This document shows, piece after piece, positions 51,801 through 61,200 of a DNA stretch of 64,000 nt; the stretch's first letter is position 1, and each line of letters begins with the position of its first letter. The translations under genes were made by a program, and so were the position numbers. Source of the DNA: Aquila chrysaetos chrysaetos. Taxonomy: Eukaryota; Chordata; Aves; Accipitriformes; Accipitridae. Below the pieces are notes generated by a model. That model was not told where the DNA came from and searched no databases. It saw nothing but the letters and a program-made list of their open reading frames with translations. The stretch lies in NCBI RefSeq assembly GCF_900496995.4, contig NC_044030.1, positions 74,750,017 through 74,814,016 on the forward strand. The letters are read 5' to 3'.

Positions 51801-54800
51801 TTTACAAAAGGCAGGTCCTGCTTGACCAACCTGATGTCCTTCTATGACCAGGTGACCCGCCTAGTGGATGAGGGGAAGGCTGTGGGTGTTACCTTCCTTG
51901 ACTTCAGCAAGGCCTTTGACACTGTCTCTTGTGGCATACTCCTTGAGAAGCTGGCGGCTCATGGCTTGGGCAAGCGTACTCTTCACTGGGTGAAAAACTG
52001 GCTGGATGGACGAGCCCAGAGGGTTGTGGTGAATGGGGTGAAATCCAGTTGGCGGCAGGTCACAAGTGGTGTTCCCCAGGGCTCAGTGTTGGGCCCTGTT
52101 CTGTTTAATATCTTCATCAATGATTTGGACGAGGGGATCGAGTGCACCCTCAGTAAGTTTGCAGATGACACCAAGTTGGGAGGCAGGGTTGATCTGCTCG
52201 AGGGTAGGAAGGCTCTACAGAGAGATCTGGACAGGCTGGATCGATGGGCTGAGGCCAACTGTATGAGGTTCAACAAGGCCAAGTGCCGGGTCCTGCACTT
52301 CGGTCACGGCAACCCCATGCAGCGCTACAGGCTTGGGGCAGAGTGGCTGGAAAGCTGCCCGGCAGAGAAAGACCTGGGGGTGCTGGTCGACAGCCGGCTG
52401 AATACGAGCCAGCAGTGTGCCCAGGTGGCCAAGAAGGCCAACGGCATCCTGGCCCGTATCAGAAATAGTGTGGCCAGCAGGAGCAGGGAGGTGGTTGTTC
52501 CCCTGTACTCGGCACTGGTGAGGCCGCACCTCGAGTCCTGTGTTCAGTTTTGGGGCCCTCACTACGGGAAAGACATGGAGGTGCTGGAGCGTGTCCAGAG
52601 AAGGGCAACCAAGCTGGTGAGGGGCCTGGAGCACAGGTCTTATGAGGAGCAGCTGAGGGAACTGAGGCTGTTTAGTCTGGAGAAGAGGAGGCTGAGGGGA
52701 GACCTTATCGCTCTCTATAACTACCTGAAGGGGGGTTGTACTGAGGTGGGTGTCAGTCTCTTCTATCAAGCAACTAGTGATAGGATGAGAGGAAATGGCC
52801 TCGAGTTGCGGCAGGGGATATTTAGATTGGTTGCTAGGAACAATTTCTTCACTAAAAGGGTTGTCAGGCATTGGAACAGGCTGCCCAGGGAAGTGGTTGA
52901 GTCACCATCCCTGGAGGTATTCAAAAAGCATGTAGACAAGGTACTCCAGAACATGGTTTAGTGGGCCATAGATGATGGTTGGACTCAATGATCTTGAAGG
53001 TCTTTTCCAGCCTAAATGATTCTATGATTCTATGACTTCTCCAATTTTGAAGATCAGCTGTCTAAACAATTTTCTATGGTTTTCTTTCTCAACTAGAACA
53101 GTATAATGACTGTAGTAAGTCCGTGTTCTTCCAATAGGTTCCTTTAAGATAAATATTATTATGTACAAGGAAAGACTCTCTCTCAAAGGTAATTAAAACC
53201 TGATTTTCTTTTTGAGCCCTGATGTCCTTTATGCCATTCGCCCCACCTCCTTATACAATAAGATCCGAAAGAAAGAAAAGAAAAATGAATACTATGTACA
53301 AGATAAAGGATTTGGGGTTGGAACATGCTCCAAATCTTATTTTCAGTTCAGCCTCCGAGGCATGAACATTCTGTTTCAAATGAAAATATGTCATTTCTAC
53401 TAACTGCTATTGACAATAGTTTTGTGAAACAATCCTTAAAGACTGTATTTGTGGAGGTTTCTGAAGCTTTTTTGTACCATTGTCAGACTAATTTTATTAA
53501 ACAACAACCGATTCAATTGCAGTTAAAAAAATTTACAGAGACTATTGTTTCATTTAATAGCCATAAGCATTTAATTCTAGTTCAGTACCTTGCAGAAACA
53601 TGCAAACATGGCAATAATGGACTGGCACACAGACAAAGTAACTTTAGGACAAAGAAGTACTGCCATCTATACATTGTGAATACTTTCCAAAATTCTCCCC
53701 TACCCTGCACTCCAGTAACAGCAGCAGCTTCTTTAAATAACAGCCCATTTGAACACTTGGTCTTGTGGAAAGTGCAGTACATGAATGAATCCTATCCCCT
53801 CCTGAAAAGGCTCTCTTTGAAAACCCTTTTTTGTTAGTTTAAGTGGGATTTAAATTATCAAATTCCAAACTGGAAAGCACTGTTTTGTTGTTTAAGGAAG
53901 CTGGACAAAAAAACCCTATCTGGCAGAATAAGACTACAATGGCAGAGTCAGATTTCCAGATAGGTTCTATTACAAGTGCGCTTGGCAATAGTCTCTGCTA
54001 TGTAAGTGGGAGCAACAATGGGGCTGTGTCAACTTATGCCAAAGGTGGATTTGCTCCATGGCCTTAAAACTGATTTATTGTTTATAGAAAAGACTGAGTC
54101 AGAGGCAGGGTGGTGGTGTGGAAAGTCAGGCAAGTCTTAAAAAACTCGTTTCATTACTCTGACAATATTTTTTTAATACTTTTTTTTTAAGAGGTACTGC
54201 TGGAGAATTAAACTGCCTGATGAAAATCTGTAAATATTACCTCTAAGAAATTTACTAGTACCTAGACCTCATTAATTTAAGCATATCTATTTTATTGCAT
54301 GTGGACAAGCCACAAAGAAAAGGACCCATAGGACAGAGGCAAAGAGGACACAGGTGAGATTTAGGTGGTTCTGTCCAAAACTGAGCCAGAGGTGGAGCAC
54401 GTCGTAGCAGGACCAGTGGAATGATGCACACAGTACTAAACAAGACAAATAGAGAAAATCCTGGGTTCTGCTCTCTGTTCCTCTCAGTTCAAGCATTTCA
54501 TATTAAGAAGCCATTTGATTATAAACCAAATCCTTTTAAGTACCCCTTTAAGCATGAAAAATTAGAGTCCTCTCTACCGTCTGTTTAAAATAATGTACTA
54601 TATTACTATACTTCAAATAAAGATCTGGGCAGTATTGAGAATTCTGTTTGTAGGGTTATTAACAGAGTGAAAAAGAAAAGATCTTAAAAGAAACATGTCA
54701 CACCTTAAGGGAACAGACAATGACAGACTTAACAAACCTGTACTGCAACAGTCAATTGTTTCTCCTTTTTTGCTTTCAAGCACATTCCAAAGTCTTTAAT

Positions 54801-57800
54801 CACATTATGCACATCGTTATATAACTGAATCCATCACGTTCTTCTGGTTAGTCACCTTCAGCTTAATTATGTAAACAAATGCATCAATATGTACTGACAG
54901 GGATCAATAGACCAGTCATCCAAACTGCTCCCTTCCCACATGGCACTGCAGACCACTTTCTAAAAAGTAACCAGTGAAATCTGAGGACAATGGTGGCCAG
55001 TTGTCCCCAAAAGACCTCTCCAGATGCACCTTCTCAGCATGAGAGTCTCGCATGTTACAGATTAGGTAGCTGACAAACTAGTACCATGCTTCTGTGGGAC
55101 ACTAACAGACCTCAGTGCTGGGCTGGAGCAGGGTCTATGCCTCTTAGCAGAGCTTCTGAGATAGGGCAAACCAGCTATGTTAGGCACCCAGAATCACTGT
55201 GCAGGAATGAAGCCCTAGCATCACACTGCAAACATAGGAGAAACAAGCCTACCCATACAGAAATTATGGCTGTACTTCATTCTGCACACACTAAAAAAAC
55301 CACTCTGAAGTGGGGAAAATGAAAACAAGACACTGCCCATTATTAATAAGCTATACTGGAGAACTTTTCTGGGTCATGATACTCGTTGGTAGCCATGTCT
55401 TTCCAGATCAGTGTCATTGTTTCTACACCTGACAGTCTCTATCTTTCAAAACTGAGACAGAAATAACCTGAGCAGGTCTGGTAAGTTTCCCAAAGCATTA
55501 GAAACAGAATGAGAGTTGACACACTGTATTTCTGTATCACAGCAATACTATTTTTCTTCGTTTTCTCTCAAGTCTTCTTTTAAACCACTAGACAGAAATA
55601 ACTAAAAAAGTAAACGACAATTAAATCAGCATACGGAACAAGAACAAGCAGAGATCTTCATAGCATTAATTCACATTTGTGCCAAGCAATTAAAAGAAGT
55701 ATTTGTATCTGCATTATTAGTAACAGCATCATTAATATAAATATATGGTCATCGACTTCTTTGTAGCTGCAGATAAAGAGGAAAAAAGGGGAATTTTGTA
55801 GTGTATCCCTGTAAAGCTGAAAATCATTGCACCAGAACCCTAGTTACAACAATTCCGTTTCTTAGTTAAAAGGCTTGTACATAAGCATTGATAATTTCAG
55901 TCTTTGTTGGTTCCCTAGAAAAATTCATAGTATCAAATTATATATGAAACTTGCTAACTAGGTGTTACACTGGATACAGTGCAGCTTAAGAATCTAGCTC
56001 TGAAGTTATGTTGACTGTAAAAACATGAGATGCTAAACATAGCTGTAATTCGGAAGATTCAATGGAAGTCATGCTTTGATTGTGTTCAAAAGAAAAACAC
56101 GTGCATGCAACTTTTTAAAATAAAAAACATATTAAAGTGTGGAGAAAGCCCACTTGAAGTAATTAGAGGACCTGGACTTCTGCAGTAAGAAGTTGCAGGT
56201 CATTATGAGTCACTGCCATCATTCAGTTTCCTCAGATGCAGAACAGAAATAGGGTAGATGTAGGAAACTGAAACAGACCAAGGAAGAAGCAGAGCCTGAC
56301 TCAATAAATCTAACCCAGAGGCAATTCATTAGAACTCATTATTTGGTATAAACTGCCTTGTGCTGCCTCTCCCAAGACTAGAAACAGTTTTCTTTTCTCC
56401 CCATTGTTTTGGGTTTGTGTGGCAGGGTTTTTTTGGTAGCGGGGCAGGGGCTCCAGGGGTGGCTCCTGTGAGAAGCTGCCAGAAGCTTCCCCAGCTGTGA
56501 GCTGGACCCGCCTCTGGCCAAGGCCGAGCCCATCAGTGACAGTGGTAGCGCCTCTGAGATAACATATTTAAGAAGGGGAACCTGCAGCAGAGGAGGAGAT
56601 TGGAATGTGAGAGGAAGTCCTCTGCAGATACCGAGGTCAGTGAAGCAGGAGGGGAGGAGGTGCGCCAGAGGAGGTGGATGCCCCTGCAGCCCGTGGTGAG
56701 ACAAGACGGCAGGCTGTCTCCCCTCAGCCCGTGGAGGGGAGCTGGGGAGCAGATGCCCACCTGCAGCCTGGGGAGGAGCCCACGCCATATCTGGTGGATG
56801 CCCCCAAAGATGGCTGTGACTCCACGAGAAAGCCCGCACTGGAGCAGTCTGTGCCTGAAGGACTGCAGCCCGAGGAAAGGACCCATGCTGGGGCAGCTTG
56901 TGAAGGACTGCAGCCCGTGGGAAGGACCCATGTTGGAGAAAGTCATGGAGGACTGTCTCCCATGGGAGGGACCCCATGGTGGAGCAGGGGATGAGTGAGG
57001 AGTCCTCCCCCTGAGGAGGAGGGAGCAGCAGAGACAAAATGTGATGAACTCACCCCAACCCCCATCCTGTGTTCCTCTGTGCCACCAGAGGGAGGAGGTA
57101 GAGAGAACTGGGAGTGGAGTTGAGGCGGGAAGGAGAGAGGGGTGAGGGGAAGGTGTTCTAAGGTTTGGGTTTACTTCTTAATATCCTCGTTTTGATTTGA
57201 TTAGTAGTAAATTCAATTGATTTTGTTTCTTCCCCAAGTTGAGCCTGTCTTTTGCCCATGACCATAAGTGTTGAGTGATCCCTCCCAGTCTTTGTCTCGA
57301 CCCACGAGCCTTTCTTTATATTTTCTCCTCATCCCACTGTGGCCGGGGTGGGGGGAGGAGTGAGCAAGCGGCTTCATGGTGCTTTGTTACCAGCTGGGTT
57401 TAAACCACGACACCCATCTATCCAGAACTTCATGAAGGCTTTGGTTCTGTCACAGGATGCCTATTTCTTATTTATCTATTTAATCATCTTTCTATGCCGT
57501 AAGAAAATAAGTTTAAAGGATGGCAATCTCTTGGCTGTAATTTTCTTGCTGGAATCTTTTATCTTCCACAATTTAGAATGTTCACAGAACAACAGGAAGA
57601 ATAGAAGAGAATACTATCTACGAAATAAATAGAGACTGCAAAAGGAATCTTGTTCATGCAACTTTCACTGCTAAACTTCAATCAAAGCAATGAACAGTTG
57701 CATGAATCATTAGCATCTGCAGGATTTTAAATTCAGTCACCACAGTTTCAGTTCAAACTAATACATTAGAAGGAAAATTTATCTTAATTTCTATGTCATT

Positions 57801-58279
57801 AAACTAATATCCATGAGAAAAAATAGCCCCAAAGATTAATGCCTCTTGGAGTGTGCAATCTGCAGTGTGCCATGAAATTCCCGAGTCCCAAAATACCGTG
57901 TCCTAAAATGGCCCCAATCTACCCAGCAATCCAGCTTCAAGTTACCTCAATGGGTTTGTGATTCCGAAATAGCATTTTAAATGTAGAATTGCAAATACAG
58001 ACTACCAGAAAGGAGCTTTCCAAAATGTACTGTTCTTCAGATGAAGAAGAAAACTTCATTTTCAGGATGGTCTCTGGTTCTTAATTCATGTAAGTGGCAT
58101 ACATATCCAAGGCTGGTTTTGCCCCACCCTTCTGTTTAAATCACTTACGCAGTTTTGCCCTCACTATCTTGTTTGGTGGCACTGGCTCCCTTTTTACCCA
58201 GCAATGAAGCCACTTTCTCAGGATCGCCATTCTCCACCGCCTGCAGCAGCCGATCATCGTTCTTATTCCACTCATTGGT
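21723..58279 (-). CDS. RAI14: RAI14, retinoic acid-induced 14 (ankycorbin/NORPEG), sixteen coding exons
   Basis: RAI14 is an actin-associated protein of the cell cortex, stress fibres and testis ectoplasmic specialisations. Sixteen exons on the - strand, all with GT-AG borders and compatible phases, join to 967 codons plus TAA with no interruption. Adding the 12 or so residues encoded by the initiating exon outside the window gives about 979, against 980 in human. Visible residues 1-230 hold the ankyrin repeats (for example [70 protein letters not shown]). A basic, proline-rich linker follows ([15 protein letters not shown]). From about 360 to 940 there is a long coiled coil, mostly from one 1527-nt exon. 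The tail is [17 protein letters not shown]. The gene converges on RAD1. Its introns host CR1 and LTR insertions, none touching an exon. Identity is firm; function comes from the family. Confidence 0.97.
22059..22124 (-). CDS. RAI14: RAI14 coding exon: C-terminal segment
   Basis: Acceptor GTTTTCTAG; donor GTGCAG/GTATGG. 66 nt, 22 codons. Encodes [20 protein letters not shown] then VQ. Confidence 0.96.
22125..23720 (-). other. RAI14: RAI14 intron, 1.6 kb
   Basis: No repeat or coding sequence recognised. Open frames at 22795-23091 and 23106-23588 on the + strand have no recognisable product. Confidence 0.8.
23721..23870 (-). CDS. RAI14: RAI14 coding exon: distal coiled coil
   Basis: Acceptor TCCCTAG; donor CTGACT/GTAAGTG. 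150 nt, 50 codons. Encodes [50 protein letters not shown], nearly identical to human. Confidence 0.97.
23871..24632 (-). other. RAI14: RAI14 intron, 0.76 kb
   Basis: AT-rich non-coding sequence; nothing recognised. Confidence 0.8.
24633..26159 (-). CDS. RAI14: RAI14 large coiled-coil exon (509 codons)
   Basis: A single 1527-nt exon, phase 0 at both ends; acceptor TTTTTGCACAG, donor AAAAAG/GTTAGTGA. Encodes over half of the protein as heptad-rich coiled coil. Conserved blocks include [97 protein letters not shown] and [13 protein letters not shown]. The open frame runs past both splice sites, which can mislead single-exon gene callers. Confidence 0.98.
26160..26671 (-). other. RAI14: RAI14 intron, 0.5 kb
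   Basis: Non-coding; nothing recognised apart from the pyrimidine tract before the large exon. Confidence 0.8.
26672..26790 (-). CDS. RAI14: RAI14 coding exon: start of coiled coil
   Basis: Acceptor CTCCAAAG; donor TTACAG/GTGGCA. Encodes [40 protein letters not shown]. Confidence 0.96.
26791..27135 (-). other. RAI14: RAI14 intron, 0.35 kb
   Basis: Non-coding; nothing recognised. Confidence 0.8.
27136..27196 (-). CDS. RAI14: RAI14 coding exon with tandem CAGCAG acceptor
   Basis: Encodes [20 protein letters not shown] then the first base of G; donor ACAG/GTATAC. The acceptor is a CAGCAG tandem (27199-27194), so the exon may also start at 27193 and lose the first Gln without changing frame. 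Confidence 0.93.
27197..27910 (-). other. RAI14: RAI14 intron, 0.7 kb
   Basis: AT-rich non-coding sequence; nothing recognised. Confidence 0.8.
27911..27997 (-). CDS. RAI14: RAI14 coding exon: linker
   Basis: Acceptor TTTTACAG; donor TGCAAG/GTATCA. 87 nt, phase 0 at both ends. Encodes [20 protein letters not shown] then AFFADQVCK, low in complexity and Ser-rich. Confidence 0.94.
27998..28648 (-). other. RAI14: RAI14 intron, 0.65 kb
   Basis: Contains AT-rich short repeats (TATATATG types near 28070-28085 and 28259-28315). Otherwise nothing recognised. Confidence 0.8.
28649..28735 (-). CDS. RAI14: RAI14 coding exon: basic/proline-rich linker
   Basis: Acceptor CTTTCAG; donor ATTCAG/GTAAAG. 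87 nt, exactly 29 codons, both ends phase 0. Encodes [20 protein letters not shown] then [14 protein letters not shown] is a candidate nuclear localisation signal, and the P4 run a possible SH3/EVH1-type ligand. Confidence 0.96.
28736..29704 (-). other. RAI14: RAI14 intron, 0.97 kb
   Basis: Contains an A21 homopolymer at 28808-28828 and a short CA repeat at about 29454-29465. No coding sequence recognised. Confidence 0.8.
29705..29733 (-). CDS. RAI14: RAI14 microexon, 29 nt
   Basis: Acceptor CTTCACAG; donor AAGCAG/GTATTT. Encodes [10 protein letters not shown] when joined to the single G of the previous exon. Its human counterpart reads LKTPTKPKQ. The length is not a multiple of three, so skipping would shift the frame. 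Confidence 0.92.
29734..30418 (-). other. RAI14: RAI14 intron, 0.69 kb
   Basis: Non-coding; nothing recognised. Confidence 0.8.
30419..30597 (-). CDS. RAI14: RAI14 coding exon: last ankyrin repeats
   Basis: Acceptor TTGTCCAG; donor GTGG/GTATGT. 179 nt encoding [40 protein letters not shown] and [19 protein letters not shown]. Confidence 0.97.
30598..32876 (-). other. RAI14: RAI14 intron, 2.3 kb
   Basis: Contains an A-run at 31124-31142. Several short open frames on both strands have no recognisable product. No transposon seen. Confidence 0.8.
32877..32983 (-). CDS. RAI14: RAI14 coding exon: ankyrin repeat
   Basis: Acceptor TTCCTAG; donor GGAAG/GTACAG. 107 nt encoding [35 protein letters not shown]. 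Confidence 0.96.
32984..34415 (-). other. RAI14: RAI14 intron, 1.4 kb
   Basis: Holds an old CR1 relic (33335-33745). The rest is unremarkable. Confidence 0.8.
33335..33745 (-). mobile_element. Old, diverged CR1 relic
   Basis: The left end reads ACAGAATAACTTAGTTGGAA then GACACCTTTAGAGGTCATC, the inverted CR1 3' end. Further right, CCAGTGTTTCACCACCTTCATGGTGA and CATTTTTAAAATACTCCTACAGCC fit the inverted end of a CR1 ORF2 and its surroundings. No open frame survives. The right boundary is uncertain. Confidence 0.7.
34416..34486 (-). CDS. RAI14: RAI14 coding exon: ankyrin repeat
   Basis: Acceptor TTTTTTAG; donor GATTTG/GTATGT. Encodes [20 protein letters not shown] then KDL, matching human with small changes. 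Confidence 0.95.
34487..34968 (-). other. RAI14: RAI14 intron, 0.48 kb
   Basis: Non-coding; nothing recognised. Confidence 0.8.
34969..35026 (-). CDS. RAI14: RAI14 coding exon: ankyrin repeat
   Basis: 58-nt exon after a strong T/C tract; acceptor GTGCAG, donor GCAG/GTAACT. Encodes [19 protein letters not shown]. Confidence 0.94.
35027..37612 (-). other. RAI14: RAI14 intron, 2.6 kb
   Basis: Contains the CR1 fragment at 35632-36087. The remainder shows no gene or repeat that I recognise. Confidence 0.8.
35632..36087 (-). mobile_element. CR1 LINE 3' fragment
   Basis: A 456-bp, 5'-truncated CR1 in the same orientation as RAI14. The - strand encodes the ORF2 C-terminus without a stop ([44 protein letters not shown]). 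The 3' tail (AGAATCACAGAATCACTTAG on the + strand) is the inverted ATTCTATG-type end. The frame is open over the whole fragment, so it is fairly young. Confidence 0.95.
37613..37677 (-). CDS. RAI14: RAI14 coding exon: ankyrin repeat
   Basis: Acceptor TTCATTTAG; donor CTTCAG/GTAAAG. 65 nt encoding [20 protein letters not shown] then LQ. The usual TALH core is SASH here. Confidence 0.94.
37678..39468 (-). other. RAI14: RAI14 intron, 1.8 kb
   Basis: Contains a possible MIR relic at 38905-39000; otherwise nothing recognised. Confidence 0.8.
38905..39000 (+). repeat. Possible MIR SINE relic
   Basis: AGTAGTTAAGGCATAGGACT followed by TTGGAGGACTGAA, then CTCAGCTCTGCTTTGGCCTG. This parallels the MIR 5' half (AGTGGTTAAGAGCACGGACT, then GGCTCTGCCAC). 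Identified by eye; diverged. Confidence 0.45.
39469..39557 (-). CDS. RAI14: RAI14 coding exon: ankyrin repeat
   Basis: Acceptor CTCTTCCAG; donor GCAG/GTATGCC. Encodes [19 protein letters not shown] and [11 protein letters not shown], a canonical helix-turn-helix ankyrin segment. Confidence 0.95.
46369..46470. repeat. A/C-rich low-complexity tract
   Basis: Alternating A-runs and C-runs (AAACAAACAAAC, then C10, then A9, then CCAAACCAAAC). Probably decayed simple repeat. Confidence 0.85.
50575..53036 (+). mobile_element. CR1 LINE, nearly complete ORF2 from end of endonuclease to 3' end
   Basis: Antisense to RAI14. It opens in the endonuclease domain ([11 protein letters not shown] at 50599; LDLLFTN; then [12 protein letters not shown], where CR1 usually has SDH). 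It continues through the linker, then a full reverse transcriptase: [48 protein letters not shown], catalytic FADD at 52158-52169, and thumb motif [17 protein letters not shown] frame 51513-52961 is open for 482 codons. Two lesions are visible: stop TGA at 51055-51057 and a frameshift between about 51490 and 51512. The 3' end has ATTCTATGATTCTATG. The 5' part is missing, so it cannot mobilise itself. Confidence 0.97.
56160..56260 (+). repeat. Possible MIR SINE relic
   Basis: GAGGACCTGGACTTCTGCAG, then GAGTCACTGCCATCATTCAG and TTTCCTCAGATGCAGAACAG, in the same order as the MIR core (ACCTGGGTTC, AAGTCACT, CAGTTTCCTCATCTG). By eye only. Confidence 0.45.
56400..57417 (+). mobile_element. Solo LTR (same family as 11889-13031), with 5-bp TSD, antisense in RAI14
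   Basis: The LTR spans 56405-57412 (1008 bp), from TGTTTTGGGTTTGTGTGG to AAACCACGACA. It is flanked by perfect CCCAT duplications (56400-56404 and 57413-57417). It keeps a TATA-like CATATTTA (56563-56570), but the polyadenylation motif is AGTAAA (57206-57211) instead of AATAAA. It has the same 45-bp-period internal repeats as its sibling. Lengths differ by about 135 bp, pointing to indels or subfamily differences. It lies about 0.7 kb from the RAI14 exon at 58149-58279 in opposite orientation. No viral genes are present. Confidence 0.93.
56857..56990 (+). repeat. Degenerate 45-bp tandem repeats inside the second LTR
   Basis: Unit starts at about 56857, 56902 and 56947 (GAAGGACTG, GAAGGACTG, GGAGGACTG), each followed by a CCGTGGGAAGGACCCATG-like block. 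Same period as at 12491-12625. Confidence 0.8.
58149..58279 (-). CDS. RAI14: RAI14 coding exon: start of ankyrin domain
   Basis: Acceptor TTACTCCAG; donor ACTGC/GTAAGTGA. Begins [20 protein letters not shown] and continues to [12 protein letters not shown]. Human RAI14 has 12 residues before this point, so the initiating exon lies right of the window. Confidence 0.95.
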
Positions 58280-61200
58280 CTGGAGTAAAAGAAAAAGAAG
58301 GGAGAAATATCATTAGTACCAGCACTGTGCCCAGGCTCTGCTGAATGATCCTGCACACCTTTATCACCATTGAAAGCTGAAACAAAAGCCCAATCCAACG
58401 AAACGGCACAGAGAAAGCCACATAAAAGTAATTTGCAAGCTGCATAGCACAGGTTCCCAAGGCCTTAATGGCTCAAGCCAAGGCCTAAGCAATCACTGGA
58501 CATGACCTGTAACATAAAAACTCTGTAGAAGAGTAGTGCAGGAAGAAAATCCGTTTGTTCTTACTGTATTAAAAAGTTCTCCTACATTTGCTTAGTCCTG
58601 GTTTCTATTTTGGAGCTGCACTGGCCCCATTGGACCTTCATCACATACATCATGTGGATGAGCAATGAGGTGCCTCAGCTGATTCACAGCCCACCCTAAC
58701 ACCACAGGCCAGCCAAAACTCTCCATATTTAAGGTTCCTCCCAGCTCACACTTTGTAGACAGTAACTGGTTAAGAGACTGCCCTTTGCAGACTGTAACTA
58801 GCTTTACTAGCTTTTATCCCCAGCAGGTGTCTTTAGAACAAATGAATCAACCACTCAGATTGATGGCACATCCCTAGTGCTGCTGAAAGAAAAGATGACC
58901 ATCCTACATTTAAATCTTTCCAAACTTAATCCACTAACTCTTTTTGCTCCTTCTCATCAGCTGAATCAGGGAAAGGACACTACTTCCTAATGTGATGATT
59001 CTCCCTTCCCCTCTGAACTCTCAGGACATGGCCTATTTCCTCTACCAGACCTCCAAGCTGGATCTAGCAAGATACTAAGAAAACGGAGGACAGTTAACCT
59101 TCTGTATCCCATGTGATCACAGCAAAACAAGTGAAAGTTGCATCCATGCCTTCTAGTCTGGACTGACAACAGGGTTCAGTCTTCAGGAAGAGCTATCTGG
59201 TGCAATTAAAAGCTGCATTTGGATTAGTGTTAGCACCCTGCTACACTCAGGAGAGTTATCTTCAACAGACTATGGCTTTCTCTTTGATATCAGTCAGCTC
59301 ATCTCCAGCACGACTGCCTATTCATTAGCACTTGATTTCTGCACAACTTTTGGAATGACTAAATTCACATTAATATGCTCCTTGAGAAATACTCAACTTA
59401 AAAACCCCACTCTGTCCTGATGCTCTACACAGCCTTTTTTTGCCCTCAGCTGAACAAAAAATTTGATGTTTCTCTGTCTGGACTTGTGAGGAAAAGTGTA
59501 CAAGGTGCACACTGACATGAACTAACTCCACAGGCTGTGCACACCCTGAAAACCAGAACAGGAAGAAAGTGTTCCAGGTTACTAGTTATTTAAAAACCAA
59601 ATAAAAAAAAACATTAGGGAGAGTGCAGTCTGAGTAGGAGAGCAGACAGGAGTTGAAAGACCACCACCTGAAACCAAGAGTAGGAATGGCAGCTCTGTCA
59701 AAGGAAGATAAAGAGAAATTGCAGCCTGTTATGGCAGTGGTATGACTGGTAAGTAAATGCACGTCAAGCAGGTTATATTCTTTATTCTTACAGCACTGGA
59801 ATAAACCTCTGTAGACTCTAGAGCATTAATTACATCAGCAAAACAAATTGTTTCCCCTAGCAGTATTTAGACTCCATGACAATGAGCGGCCAGCCAAGCA
59901 GCAGGCTCCACCTAAAATGAAACTCGATGCATATTCTTCCTTTGGGGAATTTCATGCTTTAAAAGGGGCCTGTTATTAAAAGCAGATGTTAAAAAAAATC
60001 TATCTTACTTGTAAATAAAATCCTTTAAAGTTATCATTGTTTGTTTGACAGCATATTACGCCTTTTGTTTTGGAGTTTGTACTGTTTCTGTGGTTTTTAT
60101 TATTAAGTCATATAAGATATTTAAATATAGGATATTTGATGAATCACCCTTACGCACAAATCACCCAGATGACTGTAAAGCACTGGTAGCACCTAACTCC
60201 TGCACTTTTTGTTGTTGTTGTTGTTTTATTTTTGTTTTAAATATTGGAAAAGAAGGAAGGATATGGCAGGTAACACACACACTCCCATGTCTAACCAAAT
60301 ACTAAACCATACTTTGAAAAAGAAATACAACACCTAATTTAAGATTTTCTCATAACCTGAAATAACCAGTTTACTTCTGAAACATGAAACAGAATAAGCT
60401 ACAGGAAAATGTTAAGATTACGGCCTGCTAAAAATCCTTGGCAGAACAGCTTTCAGAAGAGCATTCAGCCTTTTAGTACAAAAATGGTCACATCTTCAAG
60501 AAGCAGTTCCATGAGTATTCCTCCAGCTATTAAATTGAAACATTATTGACATAATCCAATATCCAGTGTTCTGGTATAAGCAAGCAATTACATTAATGCC
60601 AACTCCCAAATTCAAGAAAGAACTGAGATCAAGAGTCAATTTCCCCTTTGAGAAGCTGCTGTGATAACTATATCCCTGTCTATAATTACACTATCATTAG
60701 CATCCCAGACCCAAGAGAAACTAACACAGCTGGGTCCCAAATTACCCCTCAGTATTTATCTAGTGTGGAAGCTGAACCTAGGAGATATATAAATATTGAA
60801 TGGGGAAGCCTGGAGTGCTCTGAAAGTGATTCTGGTGTTGCAGAATGATGCCATGCTCACACTAACAGTAAAACATTTTATGACATATGGTATTAATCTC
60901 TTACAAGAACAGAGCCTTTAAGTCACCTTTACTGTAGTTTTCAACCATACCCTTTTTGGTAATAAAAAATACACACACACACAGAAACACAATTAAAAAA
61001 AGATTTAATGATGCATAATTTAAAAAGTTGCTTCTTACTTATCTGTACAGCTAAATAGATTCCCTCATATTTAAGAACTAAACAGAACCGAACTTGGACA
61101 AAGCATGAAGTGACACAGTCTTTCACAGGGACCCTTAAAACACTCAGTTCTGTCAGATTCATCTCAGTGTCAAGGAAAGGCTATCAGTGTACATTTCCTT

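Larger units (their letters stand above)
39558..58148 (-). other. RAI14: RAI14 intron, 18.6 kb
   Basis: Largest complete intron in the window. It contains an A/C-rich low-complexity patch (46369-46470), a local GC-rich patch (about 48495-48690), the 2.5-kb CR1 (50575-53036), a possible MIR (56160-56260) and a solo LTR (56405-57412). I see no additional exon. The stretches 39.6-46.3, 46.5-50.5 and 53.1-56.1 kb otherwise show nothing I recognise. Confidence 0.75.

Noticed and set aside
52215-52871. 218-codon open frame on the - strand
   Set aside because: Antisense shadow of the CR1 reverse transcriptase.
58141-58460. Open frames on the - strand covering the first visible RAI14 exon
   Set aside because: They are out of the RAI14 frame. 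The real frame begins TNEWNKND at 58279 and agrees in phase with the next exon.
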